From Hybos culiciformis (taxonomy: Eukaryota > Arthropoda > Insecta > Diptera > Hybotidae), in assembly GCA_964007475.1 (NCBI GenBank), contig OZ023273.1:82438598-82502597 (forward strand): 64,000 nucleotides of DNA. Reading direction: 5' to 3'. The notes under the pieces are model-generated. The model was not told the DNA's origin, searched no databases, and was given only the letters and a program-made list of their open reading frames with translations. Every line of letters starts with the position of its first letter. The stretch's first letter is position 1. This document shows positions 20,311-33,021 of this stretch, piece by piece. A program made the position numbers and the translations under genes.

Positions 20311-20930
20311 AGCCTATTTTAGCAACTGGTCTATAATTTTCCACAGATGATTTTGATTTATTTTGTGAAGTGGAATAATAAAAGTATTATATGGAAATGG
20401 TCACTTCCAAAGAGGTTATCCTCCACGTGCCACTTGAAGTAGTTTTCTAGAATTGGGCTACATATTGATAAATCGTTTGCACTAAAGGTTTTGTGTGAAA
20501 AGTTGAAAAACGTTGGTTCTCGATTATTCATAATATTCAACCCATGGTTATCTACAATTTTTCTACAATTTTTCATCTTTTATCTAATTTATTGGAACCC
20601 CATAGAAAGTTATGATAGTTTAAATCTCCAAGGAGAGTCAAACTGGTTAATTAAATTTTCTGTATCATCCTAATTTATGTTTACGTTATTTTCCAAATAA
20701 ATATGGCTACACCACCGTGTTCTACACTTTCTGAAATGACATTTTTATAGTATACTAAAGTTTTTTTTGATTGGAACGTGATTAAATTTGAATTAAGTTT
20801 CCTGTATACAACAAGCTAAGGGACTGTATTTTTTAATCAACAACTCGAACTCCTCTTTATGGCTATAAAAGCCATCAGAATTCCATTGCATTATTTGTAA
20901 GGATTCATTTATATTAGGAGGAGTATTGAA
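20311..20930 (-). pseudogene. LINE 2 ORF2 endonuclease remnant
   Basis: Reading leftward from about 20915, minus-strand translation in broken frames gives SLQIMQWNSDGFYSHKEEFE (start of an APE-type endonuclease), then VEHGGVAIFI, NFLWGSNKLDKR, INNHGLNIMNNREPTFFNF-like text, LSICSPILENYFKWHVEDNL and FGSDHFHIIL, followed by ENYRPVA-like remnants. The blocks are in the correct order for the Jockey/I endonuclease (metal-binding Asn/Glu, then D-x-x-CS and the GSDH catalytic block). Several frameshifts. It is cut off at the palindromic array near 20310, so no RT remains. It continues the ORF1 remnant to its right. Confidence 0.75.
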
Positions 20931-21229
20931 TATTTCAATATCTTCTATAGAGCCTATTCTAGTTTCCCTACTTTTATTTTGCCTTTTAAATTTTTTGTTT
21001 GCATTTTTTTAATTTCTCTTTTTTCTTTATTTGAAAAATTCTTATTAAAAATAATTTTTCCATTTTCCAGCAATTTTGAATTAACTATATCAAATGGGTT
21101 TTTTTGTTGTACATCTTTTTGGGTTTTTATGACAGGTGGTGGTGTAAATTTTAAATCTTGTGTTGATTTAACTGATTCTGGTTCGTTGTCGTTTTTTTAT
21201 TTGCGTTGTTGCCATTCTCACTAGTTCCA
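20931..21229 (-). other. LINE 2 region between ORF1 and ORF2
   Basis: Decayed sequence between the last ORF1 knuckle and the endonuclease start. Some Ser/Lys-rich coding fragments can be read on the minus strand but with no recognisable block. The plus-strand frame at 20979-21224 is a shadow. Confidence 0.4.
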
Positions 21230-22560
21230 CATACGCAAATACACTTACATTTTTTTTCCTCCTTGTTTAAAATCTGAGATATAGTTTTCGGGAAAGGAAA
21301 CGAATGTTGTAAATTCTAATGTCTACATTTTCTTTAATTTTTATAGCTTTAATTTCTTTTTCTTTAAGATATCGAGGACAATTTTTGTAGAATGCATTGT
21401 GATTTTCTTTACAATTTGTGCATTTTTGTGGTTTTTCACATTTGGCTTTTCTTCATCATTTAGGTGATATTCTTCTGAACAGTTGGCTCAAGTTTTTACT
21501 TTTTTGCAGCTAGCTGTTGGATGATTGAAATTAAGACAATTCCTGCAACGCATGTGTGCAGGTATATATTGTCTTACTTTTTATTTTTGATATCCAATGT
21601 AAATTTCTTCAGGTAACTTAGAAATGCCAAATTGAAAACAAAAAAATCGATATCTTGTAATACTCCATTGTCGTTTTTCTTTTTGTATCTGTAGATATCT
21701 TTCACATTTTGGTCACGCATTTCCGAAATGATCTCATCATTGCTAATATGTTTCAGCTCCGGACAGAATATAATCCCCTTCACCTCATTTAGAGAATTAT
21801 GTTCTTCTATACAAACATTAGCGCTTTTATTTATTGCTGTGATTTTAATTAATTTTTCAGCCTGTTTTAAGTAAGTTCTTAGGGGATCGTGACGATATTC
21901 CTCATCCGATAATTAAAATGGACAAAATTCTTCTTTTTTCCAAAATAATTCTTTTTTTAAAATTCACTATGGACAAAATTCACTATGGAAAAAATTCACT
22001 ATGAAAAAATTTTTTTTTGTAAAATTCTACATTTTTATTAAAATTCAATTCACTCTCTGCGCTACACAGGGACCACGACAAGGACGTGGTGAGTTAGTCG
22101 GTCCCCACCCAACCTACTTTAAATTGAAAAAATAAAGAAACAGGGTAGGTGACCTTTTCGAAAAAATTTGACATTTTCCAAAAAAATTAATTTGAATTTT
22201 GTCCATAGTGAATTTTGGAAAAAGAATTTTGGATAAAGAATTTTGGCATAAGGAATTTCGTCACCAACCCAGTTCTTAGTTTGAATAAGAATTCAACCAT
22301 TTCTCAATTTAGTGTATTTCTCAATGGGTCCTGCTGTTCCTTCAATCACTCTTTTCAACAGAAAAGGTGATACCGTGCTCATGTCTTTTTCCTCATCTAA
22401 TCGCTTCATAACAAGGAACTTTTGACCTTCGTAAATATTTTTTAAATTTTTTGTTTTATCAAATTTTTATCATATTCGCTTGCAAAACGGTGTTTATTTG
22501 ATTTGATAAACCAGATAGTCCCCCTCGTGGTGAAGGGCCTGCACTAAACATATCTGATAA
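21230..22560 (-). pseudogene. LINE 2 ORF1 (gag-like, CCHC knuckles)
   Basis: Minus-strand ORF1 of a Jockey-type LINE in broken frames. A plausible start near 22549 gives MFSAGPSPRGGLSGLSNQIN. Next come YEGQKFLVMKRLDEEKDMST, SPFLLKRVIEGTAG and EKYTKLRNG; then, after a MITE, QAEKLIKI, KGIIFCPELKHISNDEI and RDQNVKDIYRYKKK. The C-terminus has zinc knuckles CRNCLNFNHPTASCKK and a last block NHNAFYKNCPRYLKEKEI. This order (RNA-binding core, then two or three CCHC motifs) is typical of the nucleic-acid chaperone that packages LINE RNA. The MITE at 21883-22271 interrupts it; other breaks are small indels. Confidence 0.8.
21883..22271. mobile_element. hAT-like MITE in LINE 2 ORF1
   Basis: A 389-bp insertion flanked by the perfect 8-bp duplication GTTCTTAG (21875-21882 and 22272-22279). 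Ends: GGGATCGTGACGATATTCCT and, on the complement of the right, GGGTTGGTGACGAAATTCCT. The flanks contain repeats of ACAAAATTCACTATGG and complements (CCATAGTGAATTTTG), so the whole element is a weak foldback. The middle holds a GC-richer patch (GGGACCACGACAAGGACGTG). The ORF1 frame resumes after it. Confidence 0.88.
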
Positions 22561-23100
22561 GGAGATTTTCGGACTTCATTTTTTTTTTTTTTTAATTTAA
22601 TATGCAAAGTTAGGTTAATAAGAAATGTGCTTTTATTATTATTTCTTTATTTCTTTCTTCGCCTGTTTTTTTTTTATGATTTTTATCGTTTTATTGTTCA
22701 AAGTGTTTATTTTTATTTATTTTTTTACCTGTCTATATGGTAATTGTTTTAATCCACAGATGATGTGCTCTTAGCGAGTGATATAACTGTACTGAGTTTC
22801 AATTTTATTTGATTTACTGTTCTTTAATTTCAACAAACTTTTTGTATTTCGAGGTGTTGAATTTCGATGTACAGCTGCTAAAATTTGAGATAAGTGACTC
22901 GTCTTAAAGGTGTTTGCTTTTCTAATTCATCATTTTTTTATGCATTAAAAATATATTCATTTTCTTTATTACCTTTACGTTTAGATGGTTGAAAGATCGC
23001 AGAAATCTCAAATAAAACTACTTTTTCATTTTGTTTTTGGCAGCACTTATCTTTTTTTTATTGTTTCTTTCAATTCAGAGCTTGTACTAGATTTTTGATT
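22561..23100. other. T-rich stretch, nothing recognised
   Basis: Long T tracts. Possibly the 5' UTR region of LINE 2 or an older insertion. Confidence 0.45.
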
Positions 23101-23715
23101 CTTTGTGGTAGATTTCTTCTTCTTTATAACTTTATTCTTAGTCCGCTCTTTTCGAGCGACATTGAATATCGGAATTTCGTCTGGATCCTACCAGTTACTA
23201 AATTTCCATCTATTTAGATGACGCTTTTGTGCATCATAAATCTGTTGTTGAATTAAGCTCAAAATCCTTCGAGAAGTTCTTATATTACCGGGTTTCCGCT
23301 GTTATTAATATCAGCAATATTTATATTATACATTTTTTTGTTGTTGTAGTTTCTTCACATCGTCCAATTAAACTCTCTAATTTGGTTAATATTTTGGATA
23401 ACACTTGATTAGTTTCCCCAATTGCAGCGTTTATCATTGGACCAGCGTTCTCTAATAATTCTGGTGATAAATGTTTTAGGTATTTTTCTCACTCATCAGT
23501 CATCACATAATGCTACTAATTTTGAAATTTCTTCTCTAACTTGTGTAGTACTCTGGGAAATTTGTTGACTTCTGCCCTGGATACCATAACATTTGGACTT
23601 ATGTAATTCTTAGGATTATCTTTCTTTACGGTTTGCACTGGAGTTTTGTTTAAATTAATTAAAAATTCATCATATTTCCATTTTGACCATCGAACTCGTC
23701 TCTTTGTGACAGATG
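23100..23715 (-). pseudogene. Decayed basic coding region, possibly LINE ORF1 N-terminus
   Basis: Minus-strand pieces read RVRWSKWKYDEFLINLNKTP, HLSPELLENAGPMINAAIGE, SKILTKLESLIGRCEE, IQQQIYDAQKRHLNRWKFSN and a Lys/Ser-rich tail (KKKKSTTKNQKSSTSSE). Composition and order (helical, then basic) suit a gag-like N-terminus, and the region lies 5' of the LINE 2 ORF1, but no diagnostic motif is visible and frame breaks are frequent. Confidence 0.35.
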
Positions 23716-26700
23716 ATGTTTTTTTTTATTAAAGTTACCAAATCACTAGGTGGGATACCTTTTATACTAAAATTAAACGTCCGCCAGCTGTGGGGAACAA
23801 TCTTGAAGGGAGAGCATTCCACATTCTCGAGGTGCGACTTGAAAACGAATCTCCGAAGCTCGGTCTATCACATCTGAGAATTTTGACAAAATATGGGTGT
23901 GACAAAATATACGTGTTTGGCGTGAAAATACTCGAAGTGGAGGAAGTAGGGTCTTTACTTCCACGGAACACTTATCCGTTCCAACAAGGTTTATACTTAA
24001 ATCAAACGTCCGCCAGATGTAGGGAAAATTTTTGAAGGGAGAACATTCCACATTCTCGAGGTGCGAACTAAAAACGAATCTCCGAAGCTCGTTCGATCAC
24101 ATCTGGGAATTTTGACAAAATATGGGTGGGACGTTTAAGCGATACGTGTTTGGCGTGAAAATACTCGAAGTAGAGGAAGTAGGGCCTTTACTTCCAGGGA
24201 ACACGTATCCGTTCCAATAAGGCATTTATAAAAAATTTAAAGTGAACCTACATTGCGACTGTGATTGAGTGATGTTAAAGAGCTGGTGGTTTGGTGATCG
24301 TTGAAGAATCTAATAGCCCTTTTCTGAACTTTGTCCAGGTACTCAAGATGGACTTTAGGAGCACCAGCCCATATATGTCGGTCGTATGTAGGATTTGTGA
24401 ATGTTTAAGAGATCAGAGGGAGGAAAGTATTGTTTACATCTTTTTTTAAAAACCTAGACATTTAGGTGCTTTTTTAGTTGTTTCGAAAATATGAATTTTC
24501 CAGCTCAGATCGCTGGTTATTTTCGAATGTCAAGGTTTCCAGATTTGCCCATACTCTTGCCTTGAAAAGAAAGTTGGGGTTCGAAAGTTGAAAGCTTTCC
24601 AGAAATAACGCAGCATTGTATTTTAGAAGCGTTAAGCTGAACTCTGTTAAGAATGCCCCATTCTGAAATTTTTGGAAAGGTCGTGATTTACTTTGTAGAA
24701 AATTCTGTTTCGTAGTAACAGCATTTGAAAATGCTAATTTCCTATTAATAAAATCGTAGCATGCCACCAAGTTACTGTCATTGGCGAAGCTGCGGATGGG
24801 ATTGAGTGTTGATTGCAGAAGGTCATTAATGAAAATAAAAAGAGGGTTGGGTAGATAACCCACCCTTGCGGTACACCCGAGTTGCTGTTAAAAATGTGTG
24901 ACACAACAGCACGAATAGAACGGCCAGACAAAAAGTTACTGATCCAATTGACAAAGGCTGATCCTAGACCCATTGATTTAACTTTAGAAATCCTTTTTGT
25001 TAATAAGGGATTCCATTACTTTGGAAGGAATAGAAGTAAGCGCAATGGGCCTGTAGTTAGAGGGATCGCATTTATCGCCTTTTTTTGGGATAGGCTGAAC
25101 ATGCACAACTTTCCACTTAGTGGGGTAAATGCCAAGTGAATATGAAAAACAGAAAAGGTTGCGCAGAGGTTTACTAGAACAGAGGCAGTATGTTTTAAGA
25201 GCACAGCCGGAATACCATCAGGGCCAGTTGGCTTTTTCACATTCATATTTTTGAGACCTTTTAAAACAGTACGTTGCCTAAGGTTAACTCTTCCAAAAGA
25301 AGAGTTTACTAGTGGCAAGACAGGTGGATCTTGAGCTGTAGCTGAGAGGGTTGAGTTTTGACTAAAAAGTTTTTAAAACAGATTAGCCTTCCCGACTCTA
25401 TCTGATATAATCCGGTCAACATCTACAAGGGGAGGAAAAGATGTTGGCGAACAAAAGTTTTGTTGTACACTTTTAGCAAAGCTCTAAAAACTTCTGCCAT
25501 TTTTAGGAAGGCTTAATATTTCTTGGGTATACCAAACCTTCTGCTGACAACAAATTTTACTGCATCTGTTCCTGACTACCCGCCAGCGCTTGTTTTGTTT
25601 ATACTCACGAAAAGCATTATCTCTATCGGCTATGGCCCTTCCACAGGTGTTATTGAACCACGGATTTTTAGTATTCATTTTATTTTGAACTTTTTTATGG
25701 AGTATTAAAAGTTTCATCCCTATCAGAATACTTTCAGTAATTACAGCCGTGCAAAGGTCAACATCCCTCTCTAAGAAGCTACGAGACAGATCCATCCGTC
25801 CAAGTCAACCGGCGAATCCATCCCAATCAGCTTGGGAATAGGTCCATACCAATCTTACAGGAGCGTTAGATAAACCCGCTCCAGCATCAAGAGAAAGACG
25901 AGAAGAGTTTCCAAGGGTAGAACTAATTGAGTCGTTATAATTACCTGGATTCGATGTCAGAAACAGATCCCAGAGATGATGATCCTGATGGTTTACGTCT
26001 GGAATGTGGAAGGGTTCAGAAATAATTTGAATCAGATTATTGAGACTTGAAAAAACTACATATCTGCGTTCGGGACTGTTGCGATTAGAATGACCAAACA
26101 TTGATACGATGTGAACGCTAAAATCACCGAAAACCAAAATTTCAGATTCCGGATTTTTCGCCAGAATCTAATTTATTTGGTCCGACAGCAAGTCAAACTG
26201 TACAACGTTATCAGTGCCAGTCAGATGCGGGCTCCTGTAAAGAAGCAAAAATGGATGACGTGTTTGTTGGTTCTTATTTTGAACCAAAGAAAATTTAATA
26301 AGGGACTTGATGGTTTTAGATCTTTAATAGGATAAAAAGCTACGTCATTCCTTAAATAAACAGCGACTCCTTTGTGGGCAACGTATAAGGAGTGAAGATC
26401 ATAACTGGGGATTGATAAACGGTTGGGGTCTCCGTTGTCTTAGAGCCAGAACATTGGCTTCCACTTAGAGCCAGAACATTTGGATTAGCATAGGCCAAAT
26501 GAATTTGAACGGCTTGGAAATTCGCTTCCAAACCGCGGATGTTACAAAATTTATAGACATTTTTTTGCTCATCCCTCCTCAGAAAGTGTAAATTATAATT
26601 AAACTAATAGGTTCCAATAACAAGCTGGCGACCTTCGAACCGGCGGTCAACAGTTTTTAAAGCCTTATTGACCTCCAGTACGGCAACGACAAGCGAGTGA

Positions 26701-26725
26701 AGAAAAATGCACGGGAATACACGAT
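23716..26725 (-). mobile_element. Jockey-type LINE copy 2, nearly full length, dead
   Basis: Same family as 7313-8552, in reverse. The 5' end near 26725 shares the 5' UTR with copy 1. ORF2, in many frames: start at about 26583 (MSKKMSINF); endonuclease pieces at 26137-25805 (VFGDFSVHIVSMFG); linker and thumb at 25795-25484 (NPWFNNTCGRA); RT at 25318-24474 (KPTGPDGIPAVLLKH, NWISNFLSGRS, SNSGVPQG). The RT active-site box reads SFANDSNL where FADD is expected, so a catalytic Asp is lost. C-terminal blocks follow, then a 3' end AAGTTACCAAATCACTAGGT (complement) and a short poly-T at 23720. Frameshifts throughout. Confidence 0.85.
23765..24230 (-). repeat. Tandem duplication in the 3' part of LINE copy 2
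   Basis: A block of about 235 bp (CGTCCGCCAGCTGTGG, CATTCCACATTCTCGAGGTG, GTGTTTGGCGTGAAAATACT, CCGTTCCAACAAGG) occurs at 23770-23990 and again at 24005-24225. Copy 1 of this LINE has only one such block. The paired minus-strand frames at 23762-24051 are its two translations. Confidence 0.88.
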
Positions 26726-28878
26726 AGGAGATAAAGGAAGATTTGGTAACTGTAACTGCGTCAGGTTTATTAAATAATTTTATTTTATTTCGAATAAAAT
26801 TCGTTAATGATACGATTTGGTTCGAATATTTAATTTGGATATTATAATTTTTATTATTAATATTAATATTATATATAAAATTATTCTTTTTAGCAGCTGT
26901 GGAAATAATTATTTGATCTTTCTTATCTTATATTATTGGAATCTTCCAGCTGTTTTCGAAAATTAAATAATTAAATAAAATAAATCATATGATTTTTGTT
27001 ATTATTTTATATTTTATTTTCATTCGATTTCCTGCAATATTTCGGTGTATATAACTACCACCATTATCAAGCCTATTTAAAAAACACTAAAATTAGACAT
27101 TGCAAACTAAGTTTCAAACATATTTAGAATTAGATATAATATGGGAAATATATTAATTTTCAACTTACTATCGTTTTATAAAAGAATTACCATTACAAAA
27201 TAAGTTAAAATAAAATCTAAACGTTAAAAACATAAATAAATAAATAAAACTACATAATTGTGAAAAAAAAACAAGTAAATACACAAAATTAATAAAATAA
27301 ATTTAAATAAATAAAGAACTACACACATTTTATTACAACTAATTAAACAAATTTAAAAAATCAAAACAAATTGGACGATAACAATTTTCGTGTTTTGGTT
27401 TTGCTACGTCATACATCTTGTTCTCCTAATATTATCAATAATTTCCTTATATCTATTTTAATATCCATATTAATATATTTAAAGAAAACTGAATTGCAGA
27501 TTTTGAACATAGTTATGAATTCGAAAGAAACGCAAAACCAATTTACCTTAAATAATTTAAAAATACAAAAAAATTAAATGTTACAGATATAAGGAACAAG
27601 AGCTTAATGCTTATTCCATTACATGCCATCATCACACGCGTCATGCAATTATTGTTTATGGCCGAAAATCATCTAGCTAGTACAGAGAATTATAGACATT
27701 TGCATAAAAATATATTCAATTATGTCTGTCCTTCTGTTAGTCTATAAAATGCTATAAGTAAATAACAATTAAATTTCAAGCGTTTGAGCTCAAAATCTTG
27801 TGCAAGCTCAAGAATAATGAATTCTGGTAGAAATTAGTATAAATTAAAATAGACGCAGTTGTAGGAGCCTTAAAAACTAATCAGAAACGCACCGAGTGGG
27901 TCTCATGAATTTTTTTTTTTTTTAAATATGAAATTACATACATACACTGTTGAATAGTAATATGTTCTATTTTTTTGCTAAGACGAATCAATTTTCTTAA
28001 TGAATTGAGTGGTTTTTATTTTAAAGATTTAAAATGAATTGAGGCATGAAAAAGAAAATTGATTCAACATAAATTTTAGATTAGATATTACATAAAATTG
28101 TATTCGAAAATCAAAAATGTTATGCTTATAGATTCAGAAATTAATTAAAAATTTTAGACAATTATCCTCTCTACCCACACTTCGACTATATTGAAACTTT
28201 TGATATTATCTTTCTTTGATCTTATAATCCGATTTTCCCACAAAAAATAAAATTACATAATCTGAAATAAATACTTAGTTACAAAACAAAAAATATCGTA
28301 AAAAAATTTTTTTTCTGTCATAATAATCAGAAAATTAATCCTTTTATAATGAGAACCATTTTTTCAAACGACTCTTCTAAGACTCAATTAAGTCACAGTA
28401 TTTGAAGAAGGTGTTAGAGAACATAATATGTAGATTTAGATTTAATGCTGATTTGGAATGAATCATTTATCCTTTCAACTCTTCAATTAAACTTATACTT
28501 CATGTTGGAATTTTTTAATTTTGTATGACCACCCGTATGAAAATATTTCACATACAGAATCCTTCTTATATTTAATGTTTTAATTTTTTGTTTCATCAAA
28601 TAAACAGGATTTTCCAATTAGATTGTTTATAAGAAAAAAAAAACCAGTGTTTTTTTCGACCTCCTATGCGTGCAGGATATTGAATTAATTTATTTTATAT
28701 CGACCCAAGAATAAGAAATTATTTTTTTTAAAATACAAAATTTTTAATGATTTTTTTTAAAATTCTTTGTACTACATATATATATTTATTTCAAGCACAT
28801 AAAAGAAAACAAATAATTTAAGGATAACTTTATGACTGCGCCTAATATCTTTAATAAGGAGAGAGTTTAGTCTAATCC
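26726..28878. other. AT-rich stretch, nothing recognised
   Basis: Very high A+T with many short A runs. The 68-codon frame at 27371-27577 has no recognisable features. Confidence 0.6.
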
Positions 28879-29030
28879 AGTGTTTTCCTACGTGGGGCGC
28901 ACGCCCCGCCGGTAGGGCGTAGGAAATTTTCAGGGGGCAATTAAAAAATCATATTTAGTGCAATGCGGCTTTAGTGTAGTAAACGATTTGGTCCCAAAAA
29001 AAAAAAATCGCCTAGAAATCTGATATCTTT
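28879..29030 (+). mobile_element. Truncated copy of the CAGTGTTTCCC hAT MITE
   Basis: Begins CCAGTGTTTTCCTACGTGGG and continues with CGTAGGAAATTTTCAGGGGG, AAAAATCATATTTAGTG, AATGCGGCTTTAGTG and AAACGATTTGGTC. It matches the left half of the complete element at 52301-52680 nearly word for word. The right half and target duplication were not found. Confidence 0.8.
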
Positions 29031-29859
29031 TGAGTAATTATTACAAGGTTAATATAATATTATTTACGAATGTTCTAGTTCCAGCAGTAATAATAATCCA
29101 TGTTTTCTTTCTTTGCAACTACAATATTACAAAGAGTTGAAATATGAAAAATAAAATTATTATTATTGCACTTTAAAAAAAAAATTATATTCTTTTAGTG
29201 GAATTGATGTTCTGCAAGTGAAAACGCTAAATAAATTACATAAATTTATTATAACGGTAGATAAAATTATTATAAAAAATCTATAAATAATAAAAAAATA
29301 AAAAAAAACGTTTCTAGTGTACCGTAGGTAATTACTTTTAATATATACATTAGCGTGTAAATAAAAATCACATATGTAATCAAATGTAGGTTATATACAA
29401 GATATACTTCAAATGATGATAGGTATTTTAAATTGATTAAAAAAAAAGTATAAAACTAAAAAGTTTACTTTGAATAATATTATGTTAAGAACTAAAATAC
29501 AAAACAAAAGAATTGAAATAAAAAAGTACGTAATTTTTAAACAATTTTCATACGGATTCATTTTGAAAATTATATAAGTCCCTTTTCTTAATAACTCCGT
29601 ATCATAAACGCAAAAAATATTATTATCACATTTTTTTTTAACATTATGGTACCAAGGCCGATTGGAACATATTTCTTACAGAAATTCAAAATTAACATAT
29701 TTATTGATGCCATCTTTAGGTTGAAATTCGAAAACACTTATGTTCATTAATGTTTCGCATTTCCAAGATTGCTTTCTAGAGTCCACTAATTCCTTCAGAT
29801 TTGCTGCTTCTGTTAATTTTAAAATGAAACAAATTTTTAAACGGGTCATCTAACATATG
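29031..29859. other. AT-rich stretch, nothing recognised
   Basis: No coding signal or clear repeat beyond the start of the dispersed family listed next. Confidence 0.5.
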
Positions 29860-30245
29860 AAAACAATTTAAATGTATACCCTTAGAAGATGCCATACTCA
29901 TACACCAATTTACATCGAAATGCATTTAAAGCCTTCAGTCCAATTCTTGGACAAATTTGATCAAATTTCTATAAATTTTATATGAAAACTTTTTTGTTCC
30001 TCAAGAGTTTCTAACTCTCATGCCCGCAATTAGGGAATCAATCAATAAACTTGAATGAAAGTGAACAAGATTCAAGAATGCTGATATGTTGGCATTGACA
30101 CGATCGAAATCGGCAAAATAGTTTATTATAGTTATAAGCATTTAAGTGTGGAACACACAGGCGAACGGATAGACAGAAAATTACAAAATTTGGTTTTTTC
30201 ATTTTTGATGGAAAACGGACCTAAAAATTATCATTAGACAATACT
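29860..30245 (+). repeat. Dispersed repeat with GACAGA core, copy 1
   Basis: Contains ACACGATCGAAATCGGC, AGTTATAAGCATTTAAG, CGAACGGATAGACAGAAAAT and TTCATTTTTGATGGAAAACG. The same words in the same order are found at 42390-42570 (+), 43135-43300 (-) and 49850-50040 (+). The family is about 200-350 bp, without visible coding or TIRs. Its class is unknown. Confidence 0.7.
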
Positions 30246-31870
30246 ATTAGGTAACATAATGGGATAATTATTTAAGATTTTTTCCCTTGAATTGATGCTT
30301 TACATTGTTATGTAATGAATACCTTGTTAGCATCTAAAAATATTTCCGGAAAAAATATAAGTGGAAATTTCCACTTGTAAAAGTGTTTGATAAGAGCAAA
30401 GAATTAAAAAAAATAGGTGCGAACAAGATGGAAGATAAGTTCTATTTTTCTGCTTTTAATGATGTATTTTTAAAAGTAATGATTTTTAATTTAACTTAAA
30501 AAAAAATAATTAAACTTTACTACCGACAAAACAAAAAAAATAATTATGAATAACTTTTATGAGATTGCGCGGGGGTGGATTTTATCAAAACGCATAATGA
30601 TCAATTACTTGTGTCGAGCATAATTACAGCGTATAAAGTTTTAAATATAACTTTAAATATTCATAAAATACAAAGAATTAGTCCTTTTGAATTATTCACA
30701 TTATAATGTTTTACAAGACTTACAAATATTTTGTGTTCAAAGGACTAGAAATTTTTAAAAATCGTATATAATTCTATTGCACAAATTGCTTCCGTATTTT
30801 TTTTTTCCTTTTAACGTTATTATTATTATTTCCTTTTAATATTATTATTATTCCTTTATTAAAAGATTTATTCTTGATAACATTATGATTGCATTATACC
30901 ACCAACACCAATATAATAGACATACAAGCGTATAATATCTACTTAATTTAATAATTTAATTATAATAATAATAATTTTGTATGTCTTATTTTCAAGGGCA
31001 TTACTATATATGATATTTTAAATTATTCTTCTCCTCTGGACCATATTAAATAATAATCGTATAGAAATTCTTTTATTTTTATATTACTTATATTTTTTTT
31101 TATGTTATTTAATATTTTGTAGCTTTCTTTATTTTAAATGTGTATGATTGATAGAAATAAATTATCTAACTTTAAAATTTGACAGCAATTATATGTCTGA
31201 ATGAGTAATAATTTTAAAAGGATAAAAATAAAAGAAACATTTAAATAAATAATATTTTCTCATATTTTTTTCAAGAATATGTACATTTATGTTAGGCATA
31301 AAATATACACAATTATCATAAACTTTCTTGGGCAAAGAATTGTGTTACACATTTCGTGAAGTATATAATTTTGAATACATTTAAAAAGCTTATAATCTAT
31401 AATAATTTTATAGAGTTATATGTAGTTTGAACTTTCAAAATCCACAAGTAAAAATGAAAATAATTTTTTTTGATGTTTTTCATAAATTGTTAAACTAATA
31501 TTCAAATTGAAAAATACACTTTAATCCATACACTTTACTTGAACTTGAACAAAATTTTGTTTTGCTCGAAAACACTATAAAATTTTTTTCAAGGACGAAA
31601 TAAAAAATATATTTTTTTTTAAATCCCCAAAGATTTGATTGAGTTTACAGTGAATGGAATTCACCACAGTGAACAACAAGTGAAACGTGAAGATTGAGTT
31701 AAAAATGGCGTATTAAATTTTAGAACTTTTGGCATTAGTAGTCTAGTATTTTTATACAGAAAACAACGGCACAGGAGCATAATTTTTCAAAGAGAATTAA
31801 TGCTATTTGTAATATAGTTGAATTGAAATATTTACTGTTATAAGTAGACGATATTTGTATTTTATATCTT
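30246..31870. other. AT-rich stretch, nothing recognised
   Basis: Poly-T/A tracts and (ATT)n-like patches near 30810-30860. No coding signal I can support. Confidence 0.55.
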
Positions 31871-31879
31871 AGCCTAAAC

Positions 31880-31990
31880 GATGAATAATTTTAATGCTAT
31901 TAGATTGAAATGCTAAAGACCGTGGTACGAATCCCGAAGAGAGCATAAGAAAAATAAAATAAGAAATTAGTAAAAATTAAATAAAATAAT
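31880..31990 (+). repeat. Possible tRNA-derived SINE tail
   Basis: AGACCGTGGTACGAATCCCG resembles a polymerase III B box (consensus GGTTCGANTCC, one base off) and is followed by a degenerate A-rich tail. No A box or cloverleaf could be built, so this is a weak call. Confidence 0.25.
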
Positions 31991-33021
31991 TAAAAAAAAA
32001 ACGAATTAAAAAAAAAAAATTTTCTCGCTCTTAAAAAAATGGATTCAATTTTAATTCAAAAGGCAATTGTATGCAGTAAAACCGTCATTGGACGGTTTTT
32101 GTTGTGGAAAATACTTGATTTTATCCTTTCATTTTAGCACCTTTCTCATCTTAGTGAACAGTAAAAATGATTAAGTTCGATGGCTGTTCACTTTCGAATG
32201 ACGTTTACCATTCTGAAAAATTGTTAACCGTGAACAGAACTATTTCTGATACAATAATAATAAAAAATAATAAAAGTAAATAAATGTCAAATCCTTTCAA
32301 TAGCATCTAATGATATTTAGTAATTTTAACATTCACGTTTATGTGGCTTCTCAAAACAACTGTAAATGTGATTGCGAACATGAATTATAACACAAAGTAC
32401 TTTAATTTTTCCACGGTGGATAACTGTTTGATCCACCGCGGAAAAATTAAAAAAATCCACGTTCATGTTCAATTCGAAGTGTCCGTATAAATTGCCATTT
32501 CATATAAAAAATTAAATTCGTTAATTCAAAAACGTAGTATTTATCAAATTAAATCAATAAGTATTTTATAATTAATGAAATTTTTTTTATTGAAATGAAA
32601 TTGTCATATTTTTTTTATTAATTTAATATTTTATTACTAAATTAGCGAAATATTTATAAATTATATTTTAAATATCTTTTGTATATCGAATTGATTCTAT
32701 ATGTATACAAGAACTTCAACATTGACCCAGTAATCATGGCTTACCATCGTATGTAAATAACCCATTTGTGATCGAGTGATTTTTTAATTAATTTTGATAA
32801 GCTGAATAATAAATATCATATACTTCAATATGATTTATCCGTTGATTACTGAACGTACAACCAAGATTTTTATACATACAATATACGAATTATCATAAGC
32901 TCATGAAGGTGGTCGAAACTTTTTTAAACACAAAACAACTACAGATGCAGTTTCTACAAGATATTTGATTTGAATATGGTTGAAATAAAAATATTTATAT
33001 CACATTTTAGTTATCATAACC
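31991..33021. other. AT-rich stretch, nothing recognised
   Basis: A small GC-richer hairpin at 32409-32445 (TCCACGGTGGATAACTG / GATCCACCGCGG) is the only structure noted. Confidence 0.5.

Noticed and set aside
23790..24035. Plus-strand frames of 81 codons here and 85 codons at 24882-25139
   Set aside because: Antisense of the Jockey LINE copy 2, whose minus-strand translation has recognised RT and C-terminal blocks.
31633..31700. EFTVNGIHHSEQQ, reminiscent of the start of an aldehyde/xanthine oxidase
   Set aside because: Only a dozen residues, no start codon, a stop soon after, and no cofactor motif; most likely chance.
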